Positions 23,301 through 32,284 of a stretch of DNA of 64,000 nt are shown in pieces. The stretch is from Microglena sp. YARC. Lineage: Eukaryota > Chlorophyta > Chlorophyceae > Chlamydomonadales > Chlamydomonadaceae. The notes beneath the pieces were generated by a model. That model searched no databases and was not told the DNA's origin. It saw only the letters and a list, made by a program, of their open reading frames with translations. Both the position numbers and the translations under genes were made by a program. The DNA is taken from NCBI GenBank assembly GCA_022414725.1, contig CM039462.1:72377671-72441670 (forward strand), read 5' to 3'. Within the stretch, counting starts at the first letter, position 1. Each line of letters begins with the position of its first letter.

Positions 23301-26300
23301 GTGCACATTTGAGGGCTCAGGGGTGCACATTGTTCTTCGGCGTGGATCGAACCCAAGTCACACAGTGCGCCTGACTGAGGGGTGCACATTTGAGGGCTCA
23401 GGGGTGCACATTGTTCTTCGGCGTGGATCGAACCCAAGTCACACAGTGCGCCTGACTGAGGGTTGCACATTTGAAGGCTCAGGGGTGCACATTGTTCTTC
23501 GGCGTGGATCGAACCCAAGTCACACAGTGCGCCTGACTGAGAGTTGCACATTTGAGGGCTCAGGGGTGCACAATTCGTGCCCCACAAAGAGGCTAAGACA
23601 ATACAGGTGGCATGTACCGACCAATTCTTATCGACGGATATATGTTGCTATAACGAAAAACCAGTTTATTTGATTCACCGGTTATAGCTTCCTAGTTATA
23701 ATAACCGTAGTGGAGCTTAGGGTTCCCGGGGGTCCGGAGACTGTAATTTATTTTTTACTTCCCGGGGGGGTCCAAGAGTTTTTATATCGTTCCCGGGGGG
23801 GGGATTTTGAATTTAAAACTACATCCCGGGGCAAACATTGGGAATAAAGGAGGCATGTATTAAATGACAGAAGAATGATCCTGATCTTCTTAGGAGTTGC
23901 CTGATCTGCCGGTTGAGCCTGTGATGGATCTGGGGACGTGACGGGCGAGACAGAAGGGACTAGGAAACGCAATTTCCTAGGGCGTCCTGGTGTCCTCTTG
24001 CTGGCAAGGGCTGCCTGGTCACGAGCAAGCTTTGCATGGGCAGCCGCTGTTGCTTCCTCCTTGCGCTTCGCCTCTTTGGCTTTCTTCTTCTCCACCTCTT
24101 CAGCCGTAAGCGTCGCCTTGAAAAACATGTCCAGCTTTGTCTGCTTCTTCTGATTGCCATCCGAGTCCTTCAACACATTCACGATCTTCACTACTCGAAC
24201 ATCGGGGCTTTTCTCACCGGCTATTTCGAGATCAGGAGTGTCAGATTCGACTATTACAAGATCAGGAGTGTCAACTTCGGCCTCCATGTTGAAGGCAGAG
24301 CAGGAGCAACAATTTCAGACGATGGGAGCGAAGAGTTGCGAATCGGGAGGAGGAACCCCTTGAAATATGTATTGGCAATCAGGCAGTACTGCCCCAATTC
24401 TAGTTCCTGGGTGCTGGTGCTGATCTGAGGCCGACCCCATTTTTTAATCGTACCGCGGGGCGGTAAAAAATATTATTTTCGCATCGCGAATGCAGGTTTG
24501 CGGGGGGGGCAAAAACGATAATTATTCGGGAACCCTAACATTTTCTACGGTAATTAACTATATTATATTTATACTATGTTATTTGCTGGGTATAGCTTAA
24601 AGTTATAACGAATTTAGAGGCAGCCCACTTAGTGACAACTTCACCTTAATAAATGTACTTTTGAAATATGGATTCGATAGTATATTGGCAACTTCACTTC
24701 AATATATGTACTTTTCAAATCTGGATTCGATAGTATAGATTAGGCGGATGAGGATGCTTAGTAAAAAACGTTAAATGCAGCGTCGCCTGCGACGCTAAAA
24801 ATTGGCGGAGAATGATCGCGACGGAGCGACAGGTGGCAACGGAAGCGAGTTAGTTATGTGACCGTTGGCTGACGTGTCAGGCTTCATCGCGGTCAGACGG
24901 ATGGTCGGTCAGTCGGTCGGTCGGTCGGTCGGTCGCACAGACAGACAAATGGGTAACCCTGGGGGCTCCCGCCCCCTTGAAGAGGGGGCTCCGCTAAAAA
25001 GATGAAGATGATCCAGTTACGATACAGGCAACCCACTCTATCCCGCTTATCAGGCTTACCCACTCAGCCCCTACCACCCTACACTACTTGCCCACTCAGC
25101 CCCTACCACCCTACACCACTTGCCCACTCAGCCCCTTCCAACCTTCACCACTAACCCCCTCAGCCCCTCCCTTTAATTAATACTTTTAATGCTAAGGTAA
25201 ATACACACTCCAACCTAAGAGTGGCACTATGAATCATCAATTGTATTGGATAATGTGATAGGAGAGAGTAAGGGCTTTACTTGAGCTTTCGAATCTTCAT
25301 GGGGGACTTCCTATATGGATGCTTGTTTTGAGTGGCCTACGGCGAGGCAAACCCAAGCACCGGCTCCACTAACTATACCCTATCTGATTCCCCCTAGGTG
25401 GTCAGCAGCCAGCTTGAGGCCTGGTATGACAAGCCTATTTGGGGGGGGGGGGGGGGGGGGGGGGCGGCCCATATGGATGCTTGTTTTGAGTGGTTTATGG
25501 CCAGGCAAACCCAAGCACCGGCCCCACTAACTATACCCTATCCGTTCCCCCCTAGGTGGTCCGAAGCCAGCTTGAGGCCTGGTATGACAAGCCTATCTTT
25601 GGGGGGGACGGCCTGTATGGATGCTTGGTCCGAGTGGCCTACGGTGAGGCAAACCCAAGCACCGGCTCCAGCTACATGTTGATGCAGATCCGGGAGGTGA
25701 AGGAGACCAGCCGCCCGTACACTTTTGGCCCCAAGGGCACCCCAACCAAGAAATACCTGGTCCTAGTAGATGGCTTGGGGTTTGAGCACACGATGGCCAT
25801 GATGGTAAGGCACAGAGTTTAGGGCTTGGGGGTTGAGCTCACGATGGCCATGATGGTGAGGCACAGGGTTTTGGGCTTGGGGGTTGAGGTTTGATCACAC
25901 AATGGCCATGATGGTGAGGCACACCATATTATTGAAGGTGCTTTTTTTTACACAAGTGCTGAAGTATCAGTGGGCCTATGTTAGAGCCTTGTGGGTGTGT
26001 ATCAGGGGGGGAGGTATGATTTGGATTTGGATTTTCGAAAATCTTCGTAGTTGGTAGTTTGCACCTCGAATTTGAGAATTTGGCCTGAGAATATTTGCTT
26101 TTGAGTCGAGAAATCTGACAAGTCTGAACACAAGTCTAAGTGGAGGTACGAATACAAACTACAAGACCGAAACCCAAATCATCCCCCTGAATTGCTGTAC
26201 ACATTCCTGGTGAGGCGCGGTGGGAAGGCATTGGCTCAATTCATTGATGAGGTCTATCTTCAGTATTTTTATCAGTTTGTCGTTTGTGTTGCAACCAATC

Positions 26301-29300
26301 TCCGTGGTTGAAAATGCGTGGTCAGGTTGGGAGCAGTCCACCTCTTTATCAGTCAGCGGATCTATTGCACTTTTTGCGGAGCCCCCTCTTCAAGGGGGCG
26401 GGAGCCCCCAGGGTTACCCATTTGTCCGTTTGTCCGACCGACCGAATATTTTTTTGCCCGCCCGACACATCAGCGAACGGTCGCGTAACTAACTTTCTTC
26501 GGTCAACTCCATCGTTGCCACCTTTCGTTCCGTTGCCAACACACTCCGCCAATTTTCCGCGTCGCTGGCGACGCTGCATAGAACTTGTTTGCAAAGCCCT
26601 CAGGGTCGCCCCGTTGTCCGTTTGACCGTCAGACCTTCCGACCACAATAAATCCTGGCCCTGTTAAAACCATGGCTTCCGTCCGCTGCAATCTAGCATGA
26701 AGCTCTCACCCCACCCACCCCTACACACACACCTGCCTCCTACCTCGCCACCCCTCAGAACGTATCCAATTCAGAGGTGGACATGCCAGAGTGGGAGCGC
26801 TTCCTGCGCCACATCAAGCGCAGTGAGAACAAGGGCCCCCAGATTTCGATGAGCACCCTGAAGCGACAGGACATAGACGCTGCCAAATCTAAGATTGATG
26901 CCCTGGCTGCGTACCGATGGGACAGCAGTAAAGTGAAGGAGGCGCTGGAGAAAAAGAGAGCCAAGGTATGGAGCTTAGGGGTATCTGGCTACTTATCGTA
27001 AAGGGACGAGGCTTAAACCTAGTGGTGGTAGTCGAAGTAATAGCAGTAGTAGACTGATAGTAGACTATCATTCAGGACAGTAGACGGATAGTGGACTATC
27101 AAACTGGCTACTATCATTCAGAGTATCGGACTATCATTTGTAAACCTGACTCCCTTGAATAACCTTGCAGGGCCAAGCCCCGGTGAACTTTGCTGCTGAC
27201 AGTCAAAACATGCTTTGTATACATAGGCTATTAGGAATTAAGCTACCTACCCGAACTAGTCTATTAGGTTTCAGAAGCCGTCCTTACAGCTGACAACTAA
27301 CATAAGAAGCAGCGCTAACAGCAAATAGCTGACACCTTGCCAAAACCCCTGTGAACTTAGCTTCATTGCTTCAATGAGGCTACTATCATTCAGAATAGTA
27401 TACTATCATACATGCTACTATCATTCAGAAGAGTATACTAGCATTCAGGCTTCTATCATTCAGAAGAGTAGACTGACAATAGACTGATGGTACACTGATA
27501 GTAGACTATCGTACAGGCTACTATCATTCAGAAGAGTAGACTAATAGTAGACTATCATACAGGCTACTATCATTCAGAAGAGTAGACTGACAATAGACTG
27601 CTAATAGACTATCATACAGTGTACTATCGTTCAGAATTGTAGACTAATATTACTGCTAGTATACTACCATTCATAAACCTGACTACTACCTTGCAGGGCC
27701 AAGGCCCAGTGAACTTTGCTGCTGAGAACAGCAGACTGGTACTAGACTGATAGTGGACTACCATTATTCAACCTGACAACCTATAATAACCTTGCAGGGC
27801 CAAGCCCCGGTGAACTTTGCCGCTGAGAAGCAGCGCCTAAAGCGATTGTTGGACGGGGCCCAGATTATGTCGAACGTGGAAGAGGTGGCCAGCATTGAGC
27901 AGCAACTGAGGGACCTAGATACCCTTTCCATGTTAGAAAAGGCCGGTGACACACGCACGCTCGGAATGAGCCATATCAACAAGCGAAACCAGGCAGTGAG
28001 AATGTTACAGTGTTTTTATCTTGTTATTTTGTATGATATATGTAAAATAATGAGAATATGGTATTTGTATGATATGATTTTAAGATATGATGATATTATT
28101 TTGTAATTATGTTTTATCAATTTTTTGATTCCTTTATTTTTTGTTTATTCGTGTAGGTGGAAGGTTTGTTGTTTAGACATTAATCCATATGTTTTTGAAT
28201 ACGTGGATGCTGCAAACCTTAGTCATCCTTGAATACGTGAATGTGGTCATCCTTAGTCATCCTTGCATACGTGGATGTTGCACTCCTTAGTCATCCTTGA
28301 ATAAATGGATGTTGTCATCCTTAGTCATCCTTGCATACGTGGATGTTGCACTCCTTAGCCATCCTTGAATACATGGATGTTGCACTCCTTAGTCATCCTT
28401 GAATACGAGTATATCATTCTTAATCATCCTTGAATACATGGAGGACTCAGTCATCCTTGAATACGTGGATGTTGTCATCCTTGGTCATCCTTGAATACGT
28501 GGATGTTGTCATCCTTGGTCATCCTTGAATACGTGGAGGACTTAGTGTATTCCACCAACTGCACCTAAACTCCTGCAACACCATCACAAACGTGTCCAAC
28601 ACTCCCCACCCACCACCTGTCAACAGGTTTCTACCACTTTTACCTAAACCTCTTCAACCCCATCAAGAGTATGCCCAGCATTCCTCACCCACAACCTCAC
28701 AACAAGCTCCCACCCCCTATCAGCACTCCTCACTCACCACCACCACTCACCACCACCTCACCCACCACCTCACCCACCTCACCCACCACCACCACTCACC
28801 AACACCTCACCCACCACCACCACTCACCAACACCTCACTCACCAACACCAACACCACTTTCAACATGCTCCCACCCCCTATCAGCATTCCTCACTCACCA
28901 ACACCACTCCACCACCACCACCACCTCACTCACCACCACCAACACCAACACCACTCACAACATGCTCCCACCCCCTATCAGCATTCCTAACTCACCACCA
29001 CTCCACCACCACCACCACCTCACTCACCAACACCACTCACCAACACCAATACCAACACCACTCACCACCTCACAACAAGCTCCTACCCCCTATCAGCATT
29101 CCTCACTCACCACCACCACCTCACCCACCACCACCACTCACCCACCACCACTCACCACCACCACCACCACCACCACCTCCACCTCACAACCTGCTCCCAA
29201 CTCCTAGCAGCAACCTTCCACCACCTAACAACAAGCTCCCACCCCTCGCAGCTCAATTTCCAAAACACAATCACGAACGTGTCCAACGTGCCGCAAGGAG

Positions 29301-30441
29301 GTGGTACAGTAGAAGGCGGTGTCGATATCTTCTCACGACGACAGACTCGGCCTAAAGTACATGTTTCCGAGCTGTTCAGGGGGAAGGGTTGGGAGGAGGA
29401 TGCAGCGGAGGCAATGGCGGTGGCTGGTCCAGGTGCCTTAGCAGACTTGCTCAGTCCGCGTGCTCCCCATGGGGCTCTAGCAGCAGGAGTGGTAAGTTTC
29501 GTATTTTTATGAAATCCTGGTACCACATGATGTATTCATCTGATGTGACGTGCTCAATCCGCGTGCATCCCATGGGGCTCTAGCAGCGGGAGTGGTAAGT
29601 TTCGTTTTTTAATGAAATCATGGTACTATGATGTATTAATATGATGTGACGTGCTGCCATGGGGGTGGGCCATGTGACGTGCATTCCATGGGGCTGTAGC
29701 AGCGGGAGTGGTAAGTTTCGTTTTTTAATGAAATCATGGTACTATGATGTATTAATATGATGTGACGTGCTGCCATGGGGGTGGGCCATGTGACGTGCAT
29801 CCCATGGGGCTCTAGCAGCGGGAGTGGTAAGTTTCGTTGTTTAATGAAATCATGGTACTATGATGTATTAATATGATGTGACGTGCTGCCATGGTGGTGG
29901 GCCATGTGACGTGCATCCCATGGGACTCTAGCAGCGGGAGTGGTAAGTTTCGTTTTTTATGAAATCATGGCACCACATGAACATGATGTATTCATATAAT
30001 GTGAGTGCTCAGTCCGCGCGCATCATATGGAGCTCTAGCAGCAGAAGTGGTAGGTTTCGTTTGTTATGAAATCATGGAACCATATTAACATGATGTATGA
30101 ATATTGTAATGAAATCAATGTACATATGAACATGATGGCAAGGCCATTGCAAGTAGCATGTAATGTAGTTGAGACACTTTACGTACATTTCTGTTCAGGT
30201 GAGCCGCCGTCTGGGCCCCCATCTCTTGAAACTAGATCCCTTGGAGCTCATCAAGCTTCTTGAGTTGGACGTGAAGGTGGACAACTTACAAGAGGGAAAC
30301 ATCGCCCCCACCCTCCCCAAACGCCTGTTAGGGCCCAAGTGGCACCACTGCCTCAGCCGCCACACTAGCGATGCCATGGACCTAGCTAGCAAGACCGTCA
30401 TGACGATTGCGGATTGGAAGCGACGTGCTGGCTACATGTAG
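13378..30441 (+). CDS. RTF1: RTF1, Paf1-complex Plus3 protein (11 exons)
   Basis: RTF1 (plant VIP5) is the Paf1-complex subunit that promotes H2B ubiquitination and elongation by RNA polymerase II, acting in the nucleus. Exons: 13378-13797, 16729-16900, 17579-17611, 20863-20966, 21768-21886, 22856-22931, 25556-25804, 26759-26965, 27798-27995, 29252-29491, 30199-30441. All have AG/GT borders and matching phases, giving 686 residues, close to family size. Exon 1 is acidic with SDIFGSESDDEP and DLYIDEEDRRKLEAM. Exons 2-6 form the charged middle (SAIRRIEAAHNRKEK, RDDSESDEDKGSDEDD). The Plus3 domain starts near residue 308 (QLEAWYDKPIF, GCLVRVAYG, MLMQIREV) and runs into exon 8 (PEWERFLRHI). Exon 9 gives the coiled C-terminal part (MSHINKRNQA) and exon 10 DIFSRRQTRPKV. 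Exon 3 (33 nt) is the least certain. Introns total about 15 kb and carry transposons and exon-edge repeats. Confidence 0.92.
14200..16230. repeat. CACTGCAACTGCC minisatellite in RTF1 intron 1
   Basis: About 2 kb of degenerate units based on 'actcactgcaactgccact' and 'aaaacagcaa'. No gene is visible. Confidence 0.9.
16250..16600 (+). repeat. Copies of the RTF1 exon-2 acceptor and 5' half
   Basis: The segment 'gactgcagtttgagccgagg' plus coding for SAIRRIEAA recurs at 16478-16575 ahead of the real exon 2 (16729). A shorter copy is at 16430. Upstream 'cattgcatgtcctgacatcc' is repeated several times, with small 'catgatgatgggatggcatg' units between. Confidence 0.85.
17100..17578. repeat. Intron 2 repeats with a ~44-base poly-G
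   Basis: Four variants of 'gaatggcgactgttga' plus 'ggtggagaagcatgcataaggtac' lead up to the exon 3 acceptor. Between them are a (ca)n tract and a poly-G run at 17483-17526. Confidence 0.8.
17850..18010 (+). repeat. Two decayed copies of the RTF1 exon-4 edge
   Basis: 'cccagatgagagcaaaagta' occurs at 17864 and 17990 and resembles the exon 4 start (RDDSESD). Both are in intron 3, upstream of the hAT insertions. Confidence 0.55.
18163..18521. mobile_element. Short hAT-like element A (non-autonomous)
   Basis: The 359 bp element starts TAGGGAGCGGCA and ends with the inverse TGCCGCTCCCTA. It is flanked by GTTATTTG (18155-18162) and GTTATTTT (18522-18529), a 7/8 match to an 8-bp target duplication as made by hAT transposases. 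No ORF of note; subterminal 'agctattaggactaac' motifs repeat inside. Confidence 0.8.
18555..20081. mobile_element. hAT-like element B
   Basis: 1527 bp with the same TAGGGAGCGGC terminal inverted repeats as element A and a perfect 8-bp target duplication TATATAAG at 18547-18554 and 20082-20089. Subterminal 'agacctatataggtcta' palindromes occur at both ends. It lies only 33 bp from element A within RTF1 intron 3. No complete transposase is visible, so it is probably non-autonomous. Confidence 0.85.
18865..19143 (+). CDS. Unknown acidic-tailed protein inside hAT element B
   Basis: A 92-residue plus-strand ORF with a basic/neutral first half (GDIKQRGKGRSFIVTLNIGG) and an acidic C-terminus rich in Asp/Glu/Ser (DVSEEEDEVFEKSKISEDD). 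The first methionine may not be the true start. It resembles no transposase I recognise. An overlapping 165-residue minus-strand frame (19124-18627) is a competing reading. Confidence 0.35.
   Translation: MQDGSSAAPIASNSSVVTFPGDIKQRGKGRSFIVTLNIGGEVQPGLKRLVPASSQVELEGFDASDMSENELSSDVSEEEDEVFEKSKISEDD
20100..20862 (+). repeat. Three copies of RTF1 exon-4 edge between C/CA tracts
   Basis: Near-copies of the exon 4 acceptor and start at ~20110, 20225-20290 and 20565-20630 (each encoding a diverged DxESxxDxGSxEDD) are separated by CACACA and poly-C runs. The last, at 20863, is the best exon with a matching phase. The earlier ones are also open and could be alternative exons. Confidence 0.85.
21400..21767 (+). 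repeat. ~145-bp repeats carrying the RTF1 exon-5 start
   Basis: Copies start at about 21405, 21552 and 21697, each with 'gcagcatggtctctgtctgg' then 'gatcggaagaagagcgtgatg'-type exon sequence. The third copy runs into the full exon 5. Confidence 0.85.
21890..22850. repeat. 23-bp GAT-rich minisatellite filling RTF1 intron 5
   Basis: Around 18 near-perfect 23-bp units 'gtggatgaactgatgatgat(gaa)' to about 22330, then decayed units. Both intron ends abut the same sequence GCTCCACAAG|GT (21877-21888 and 22846-22857). Confidence 0.95.
22932..23610 (+). repeat. RTF1 exon-6 end copies and an 81-bp array
   Basis: The exon 6 end (YEEAKTIQ) plus donor recurs at 23070-23105 and 23572-23608. Between them are about five 81-bp units with 'cggcgtggatcgaacccaag'. 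On the minus strand each unit contains GGTTCGATCC, a match to a tRNA B-box. Confidence 0.85.
23717..24538. mobile_element. TIR element in RTF1 intron 6
   Basis: The 822 bp unit begins TTAGGGTTCCCG and ends CGGGAACCCTAA. The inverted similarity continues weakly outside ('accgtag' on both sides). It contains one minus-strand ORF with PIP-box and AT-hook motifs. No clear target duplication; TATAACGAA occurs at 23649 and 24604 as a more distant direct repeat. Superfamily not assigned. Confidence 0.6.
23748..24287 (-). CDS. Small protein with SIM-like, PIP-box and AT-hook motifs
   Basis: A 179-residue ORF. Near the N-terminus the hydrophobic-acidic DLVIVESDT resembles a SUMO-interacting motif. 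Around residues 50-57 QTKLDMFF fits the canonical PCNA-interacting PIP box (QxxLxxFF). A Lys/Glu/Ala-rich helix follows, then RTPGRPRKLR, an AT-hook. The last ~40 residues run into the terminal repeat and may be non-native. It is encoded inside a TIR element in an intron of RTF1, on the opposite strand. It could be a transposon accessory protein or a captured host fragment. No catalytic domain is visible. Confidence 0.5.
   Translation of the reverse strand: MEAEVDTPDLVIVESDTPDLEIAGEKSPDVRVVKIVNVLKDSDGNQKKQTKLDMFFKATLTAEEVEKKKAKEAKRKEEATAAAHAKLARDQAALASKRTPGRPRKLRFLVPSVSPVTSPDPSQAQPADQATPKKIRIILLSFNTCLLYSQCLPRDVVLNSKSPPRERYKNSWTPPGSKK
24777..24995 (+). repeat. Dispersed GC-rich element, copy 1
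   Basis: Starts with the hairpin GCAGCGTCGCCTGCGACGC, has (GGTC)n in the middle and ends with 'gggggctcccgcccccttga' and GGGGGCTCCGC. An inverted copy lies at 26376-26577 on the other side of RTF1 exon 7. Confidence 0.85.
25315..25555 (+). repeat. Two ~158-bp copies of the RTF1 exon-7 acceptor and 5' part
   Basis: Both copies contain 'gaggcaaacccaagcaccgg' (exon 7 interior), then an intron-like tail ending 'cccccctag', then the exon 7 start again. The unit is therefore a tandem duplication spanning acceptor and exon; the copies have poly-G insertions that break the frame. Confidence 0.85.
25805..25940 (+). repeat. Copies of the RTF1 exon-7 donor
   Basis: 'gatggccatgatggtaagg' at the exon 7 end is repeated twice more (25843 and 25902) with 'gatggtgaggcaca', each a usable-looking donor. 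Confidence 0.8.
26376..26577 (-). repeat. Dispersed GC-rich element, copy 2 (inverted)
   Basis: Reverse-complement relative of 24777-24995, matching at both ends (GCGGAGCCCCCTCTTCAAGG and the CGACGCTGC end). Located in RTF1 intron 7. Confidence 0.85.
27000..27797 (+). repeat. 'ctactatcattcag' repeats and RTF1 exon-9 start copies
   Basis: Many 'gtagactatcatacaggcta' variants. Two copies of the exon 9 acceptor and start ('ccttgcagggccaagccccg', GQAPVNFAA) lie at 27168 and 27693 before the true one at 27798; a weaker one is near 27340. Confidence 0.85.
28190..29251 (+). repeat. 'cattcttgaatacgtggatg' repeats, CACCAC tracts and exon-10 start copies
   Basis: A ~28-bp unit 'ccttgaatacgtggatgttg' is repeated to 28540. 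Then diverged copies of the exon 10 start ('cacaaacgtgtccaac' at 28585; another at 28655) are followed by long CAC/CAA repeats up to the acceptor at 29251. Confidence 0.8.
29492..30070 (+). repeat. ~118-bp array of the RTF1 exon-10 3' edge
   Basis: Five further copies of 'ggggctctagcagcgggagt' followed by GGTAAGTTTCG, each with the original donor intact, at about 29570, 29690, 29810, 29930 and 30030. Confidence 0.9.
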
Positions 30442-30726
30442 AGTGCTGGCCGTAGTGTGTGTTTGATAACAAGGTCTGTCAAAGTGTTTGTTTGGCTACA
30501 AGGTCTGCCAACTTGTTGGTTTGATTACAAGTTCCGTCAACGTGTTGGTTTGATTACATGGTCTGTCTGCCATTAGGCTGCCCATGCAGGGTAGAACTTG
30601 AACATGAACTTGGTTACATAGCTTCCGCCAGCAATTTGGCTGCTTGCGTCTTCAGCAGTAAAAACGAATTACCAGGAACATGTAAACGCGGACAAATTTT
30701 TCTTGAGGGGGTCATATCTGGGTGGT

Positions 30727-30758
<32 letters not shown>

Positions 30759-31987
30759 GTTGAGGTCCGCCGGCCCCAAAGTGTTTGGATACGTGGGTCT
30801 TCGAAGTGTCCCCGCAGGGTAGAACAAACCGGGCGGTATTGCCATTTGTCACTGCTGTATACAGTACCCAAAAAATCCCACCGTCGGTTTCCCACAACTT
30901 TATGCCGAGTCTCTTGCAGTATGCACTGACCTGAGTATGTATGATAGAGAGTTGAGGAAAGAAGGTGAAGAATCCGTTCCGGGTCTGCGGTATCTGACTC
31001 AGCTCTGATTCTTAGGTGCCTGTCATGCCTTAAGCATCCTTGGTCAGCTGCAAGTAGGATACCATGCAACGCAGTGTAGCTCACTCATGCAATTTGCTAG
31101 TCGACTACAAATTCCATCAGACAATTCCCAAGCTGATTACATGTCATATGATGTTGGCCGAAGGAGAGTGATATCATACAAATTGCACCATACGGTATGC
31201 TATTGTATTTAAATGGGAACTTCAGCCTAGCCAGACTGCCGGCATCATATGATATCAAATGATGACGTGATATCATAGGATATCATCTTGCCGTTCCCTC
31301 CATGTAGGTCACACAGGTGTTGAGCTATATTTGAATTGGGGCAGTTGTTAGGCACATGGGTTTCCCAGTGACGTGAGATAAATAAATAGTACACCTTGTT
31401 ACAAGGCGCAAGGTTGAGGGGGGCAGCCATGGGGTTTCCGGTTTAGTGAGATCTTTCCCATTTTGACAGTTAAGTGCAATGTGAGGCCTACCAGCCCAAT
31501 CAAAATGGGTAAGGCAAGTAGCGAACCACTAGACTATTCCCGAGCTGATTACATGCAGGCGACCCAGGTGTTCAGCTGTATGTAAAGTGGGGCCGATACC
31601 AGGCACATGGGTGTTGCAGTTTAGTGAGATCTAGATAGAATAACATTGGATCGTTACAGGGGTATAACTAGCCATATCCAATCATGCAATTACACTTGAG
31701 CAGTGTGACAAGTACAGTTACAACGGTTCTTCCTGCTAACCCCTGGGGGTGGAAATCCTTGAAACAATTTTGTTTAATACAATACGTAGAGATTTTCCAA
31801 TTTCCGAAGAAAGGCGCACCCAGTCCAGCCAGACCCGGTTCAATACCGTGTGGAAAATCAAGGCCGATACCTGAGTGCACTGAGAGTCGGATGATGGGAA
31901 ACATAGCTGGTGCTGTTTAGAAACACCGGTTTCTATGTGTGATTTGTAACTGAGTGCACGCACCAGCCAGGCTCGGGGTGAGCATCC
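30442..31987. other. Intergenic region after RTF1
   Basis: Contains ~33-bp repeats 'gtttgattacaaggtctg' (30470-30570), a ~35-base poly-G run (30724-30757), an open minus-strand stretch of 156 codons (31084-30614) that I cannot assign, and one copy of the dispersed hairpin repeat (31375-31432). No convincing gene is visible. Confidence 0.5.
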
Positions 31988-32284
31988 TTACAGGGTACCA
32001 CCCTGGCGCTTGAGGGCGTAGACAACATCAAGAGCAGTGACTGTCTAACGACGGGTGTGCTCAGTGTAGATCACAGCATCACGAATGACGTTCTCCAGGA
32101 AGATCTTGAGCACACCACGGGTCTCCTCGTAGATGAGGCCGCTGATACACTCCACACCACCACGGCGTGCCAAGCGGCGGATGGCAGGCTTAGTGATACC
32201 CTGGATGCTATCACGCAAGACATTGTGATGGCGCTTGGCGCCTCCCCTTCCGAGTCCCTTGCCACCTTTGCCGCATCCTGACAT
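31988..32284 (-). pseudogene. Histone H4 pseudogene
   Basis: Intronless reading frame starting [18 protein letters not shown] with the H4 core [16 protein letters not shown]. It differs from canonical H4 at conserved positions: R3C, K12R, R19H, K20N, K44E, R45C, T73I. The lysine codon 79 is TAG (32047-32045). The frame then continues as TVTALDVVYALKRQGGTL and stops before the last few residues (YGFGG missing). Loss of K20, two stops and core changes make a functional H4 unlikely. A sequenced functional parent elsewhere is expected. Confidence 0.9.

Noticed and set aside
30614..31084. 156-codon minus-strand frame after RTF1
   Set aside because: Interrupted by a poly-G run giving a poly-Pro tract; no family recognised and no start or splice signals that stand out.
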